Below, in pieces: positions 5,484 through 6,898 of a stretch of DNA of 6,898 bases; the first letter of the stretch is position 1, and each line of letters opens with the position of its first letter. The translations under genes and the position numbers were made by a program. The notes beneath the pieces are model-generated. The model was given only the letters and a program-made list of their open reading frames with translations, did not search any database and was not told the origin of the DNA. The DNA is from Lentzea sp. Its GTDB lineage: Bacteria > Actinomycetota > Actinomycetes > Mycobacteriales > Pseudonocardiaceae. The stretch spans positions 1 through 6,898 of the forward strand of contig JASLAV010000586.1 in NCBI GenBank assembly GCA_030146905.1, in the 5' to 3' direction.

Positions 5484-6575
5484 CTAAGGGGCAGCGACCA
5501 CGTGCGCCTTCTTGGGCGCCATCACCTTCAGCACCGCCTTGGCCTCGCGCACCACGCCGGCCATGTCCTTCTTCGTCGTCTTGAAGTACGGCTCGATCGT
5601 CAGCGTGGCGGTGTCCCTGGTCTCCACCACGTTCCAGGTGCCGCGCAGGAACCCGTCGACGAGGAACGTCGGCGGGAACACGGCGTTGCGCACGGCGCCC
5701 CACCGCGAGCGCGCCTCCTCGCTCATGATCCGCGTCCGGTCCGCGTGCCCCAGCAGCACGTTGTCGAACGCGGGCAGCAACCGCGCGGGCGCACGGGTCT
5801 CCTCCGGCACGATCACGCCGTCCGGTACGTCCAGCAGCACCTTGCCGGCCTCGTTCTCGTACTCCACCAGGTCGAGGCCGGCCGCGTGCGCCTTCAACCC
5901 TGTCAGCCGCGACCACGCCTGCACGTCCGCGAGCGTCGCCGGTCCGAACGCGCGCAGGTAGCGCTTGATCAGCTCACCCACGTCGGCCTGCTCCGGCAGC
6001 TCGCGGCCGAGCCACGTGGCCATCGCGACGTTCTGCGGGATGCCGCCCACGCCCCAGATCCCGCGCGGCGGCACCTGGATCATCGGCACCAGCATCTGCG
6101 CCTGTGTCGACAGCTCGCGGGCCTTCGCCTCGGGGAACTGCTCCTCCAGGTACGCGCCGATCTCGGCCACCGTGCGGGGTTCGGAGTCGATGTACTCGCG
6201 CGTGAGCCGTGCCAGCTCGTCCAGGTCGATCTCCACCCGCGTGGCGGGCGGCATCACCATCTTCGCCCACTTGTTCAGCTCCGGCTGCAACGCCGTGCGC
6301 ATCAGGCCGACGTCGTCGGCCGAGATGAGGTGCAACGTGCCGCGCCACAACGTCATCCGCACCAGCGAGCGGTCGATGATGAGCTTGCTCAACGCGTCGA
6401 CCTTGTACGGCTTGAGCCGTGTCCACAGTGCGAGGTAGGGAGGGATCGGCGCCTGGGCCTGCAGGCCGCCGAGGTGCTCGACGGCACGCACGATCGGCAT
6501 GTCCGTCCGCTCCAGGAGCAGCTGGCGCGCCAGGAACGTGCGGTTGAGGGTGCGGTTCGACAGTCTTGTGCTCAC
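5484..6575 (-). CDS. Winged-helix AlkZ-like (HTH_42) putative DNA glycosylase
   Basis: The 363-residue product belongs to the HTH_42 (YcaQ/AlkZ) superfamily, whose studied members are monofunctional DNA glycosylases that excise alkylated bases and unhook interstrand cross-links. Family features include LGGLQAQAP (36-43), WRGTLHLISADD (77-88), IWGVGG (173-178), YLRAFGPATLADVQAWSRLTGL (206-227) and LLPAFDNVLLGHADR (266-280). The Q39-A-Q41 motif matches the catalytic Q-hydrophobic-Q of AlkZ (Q37/Q39 in Streptomyces sahachiroi AlkZ, from memory), not the QxD of YcaQ-type proteins. The start is the GTG at 6575, whose GTGA overlaps the stop of the upstream epoxide hydrolase by 4 nt, implying translational coupling. 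A longer in-frame reading to 6776 would only run through that gene. Activity, lesion and substrate range are inferred from family knowledge. Confidence 0.88.
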   Translation of the reverse strand: MSTRLSNRTLNRTFLARQLLLERTDMPIVRAVEHLGGLQAQAPIPPYLALWTRLKPYKVDALSKLIIDRSLVRMTLWRGTLHLISADDVGLMRTALQPELNKWAKMVMPPATRVEIDLDELARLTREYIDSEPRTVAEIGAYLEEQFPEAKARELSTQAQMLVPMIQVPPRGIWGVGGIPQNVAMATWLGRELPEQADVGELIKRYLRAFGPATLADVQAWSRLTGLKAHAAGLDLVEYENEAGKVLLDVPDGVIVPEETRAPARLLPAFDNVLLGHADRTRIMSEEARSRWGAVRNAVFPPTFLVDGFLRGTWNVVETRDTATLTIEPYFKTTKKDMAGVVREAKAVLKVMAPKKAHVVAAP

Positions 6576-6898
6576 AGCGATTCGAAGAACTTCCTGATGT
6601 CTTGGACCAGCAGGTCCGGCTTCTCCATCGCGGCGAAGTGACCGCCGCGGTCGAACTCCGTCCAGTGCACGATCGACGGGATCGTCTTCTCCGCCAGCGA
6701 ACGCACCGGCACGCTGATGTCGTGCGGGAAGACCGCCACCCCTGTCGGCACGGTCGACGGCTGCCGCTGCCCCCACGACGCGGCCTCCTCCTTGTACAGC
6801 GCCGCCGACGAGCCCGCGGTGCCGGTGAACCAGTAGACGGACACGTTGGTCAGCATCTGGTCGCGGTCCACCGCGTCCTCGGGAACGCCCTCGTTGTC
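6572..6898 (-). CDS. Epoxide hydrolase, C-terminal part (5' end outside window)
   Basis: These 108 residues are the C-terminal end of an alpha/beta-fold epoxide hydrolase of the microsomal EPHX1-like type (N-terminal EHN domain would lie beyond the window). Such enzymes open epoxides to diols through a covalent aspartyl ester. Diagnostic blocks are NVSVYWFTGTAGSSA (18-32), VPTGVAVFPHD (50-60), HWTEFDRGGHFAAMEKPDLL (78-97) and DIRKFF. The catalytic histidine is H87 in GGHFA. The charge-relay acid position, glutamate in human EPHX1, appears to be D60 here. The nucleophilic aspartate lies outside. The frame is open to base 6898. The stop overlaps the GTG of the AlkZ-like gene. Confidence 0.93.
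   Translation of the reverse strand, partial: DNEGVPEDAVDRDQMLTNVSVYWFTGTAGSSAALYKEEAASWGQRQPSTVPTGVAVFPHDISVPVRSLAEKTIPSIVHWTEFDRGGHFAAMEKPDLLVQDIRKFFESL

Noticed and set aside
5257..5916. The small CxxC protein as part of a 219-residue protein starting at 5916
   Set aside because: The upstream part runs out of frame through the glycosylase gene and is Arg/Gly/Ala-rich. Only the part after 5484 looks coding.
5502..6641. Plus-strand frame of 379 codons opposite the glycosylase gene
   Set aside because: Arg/His/Leu-rich antisense shadow without a recognisable domain; the minus strand has strong family motifs.

Overview
The window is high-GC DNA with almost every third codon position G or C, and it reads as chromosomal DNA of an actinomycete. 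MapB of the 285-residue mycobacterial type, an actinobacterial-style CobQ and an AlkZ-like/HTH_42 protein fit a filamentous member of Pseudonocardiales (Saccharothrix, Lentzea, Actinosynnema or Amycolatopsis relatives). The genus is an inference, not a measurement. No rRNA, tRNA, CRISPR array, insertion sequence or phage gene is visible.

Layout from left to right. (1) 1-246 (+) is the 3' end of a penicillin-binding transpeptidase with its KTG box. (2) 246-389 (+) is a 47-codon ORF whose ATG overlaps the PBP stop. (3) 400-1257 (+) is a type 1c methionine aminopeptidase (MapB) with all metal ligands, probably translated from a leaderless mRNA. (4) 1244-1924 (-) is a small alpha/beta hydrolase whose 3' end overlaps map by 14 bp. 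(5) 1953-3452 (+) is cobyric acid synthase CobQ, diverging from the hydrolase across only about 28 bp. (6) 3376-4269 (-) is an EamA-type exporter whose tail overlaps the cobQ 3' end by 77 bp. (7) 4342-5235 (+) is a LysR-type regulator diverging from the exporter across a 72-bp region that holds a perfect 7-bp dyad and a second dyad over a candidate -10 box. (8) 6898-5257 (-) is an apparent operon: the C-terminal part of an epoxide hydrolase, a winged-helix AlkZ-like DNA glycosylase joined to it by a GTGA overlap, and a small CxxC protein 11 nt further on.

The region is very compact. Strands alternate, convergent genes overlap or nearly touch, and no canonical intrinsic terminator is visible. 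PBP, small ORF and map may form one unit. The exporter and LysR regulator form a classic divergent regulator/target pair. The most interesting unit is the right-hand operon. An epoxide-opening enzyme is translationally coupled to a homologue of the glycosylase family that repairs bulky alkyl adducts and interstrand cross-links (AlkZ, the azinomycin resistance protein). This suggests a two-layer defence: destroy the electrophile, then repair the DNA it has alkylated. No biosynthetic genes for such a compound are in the window.
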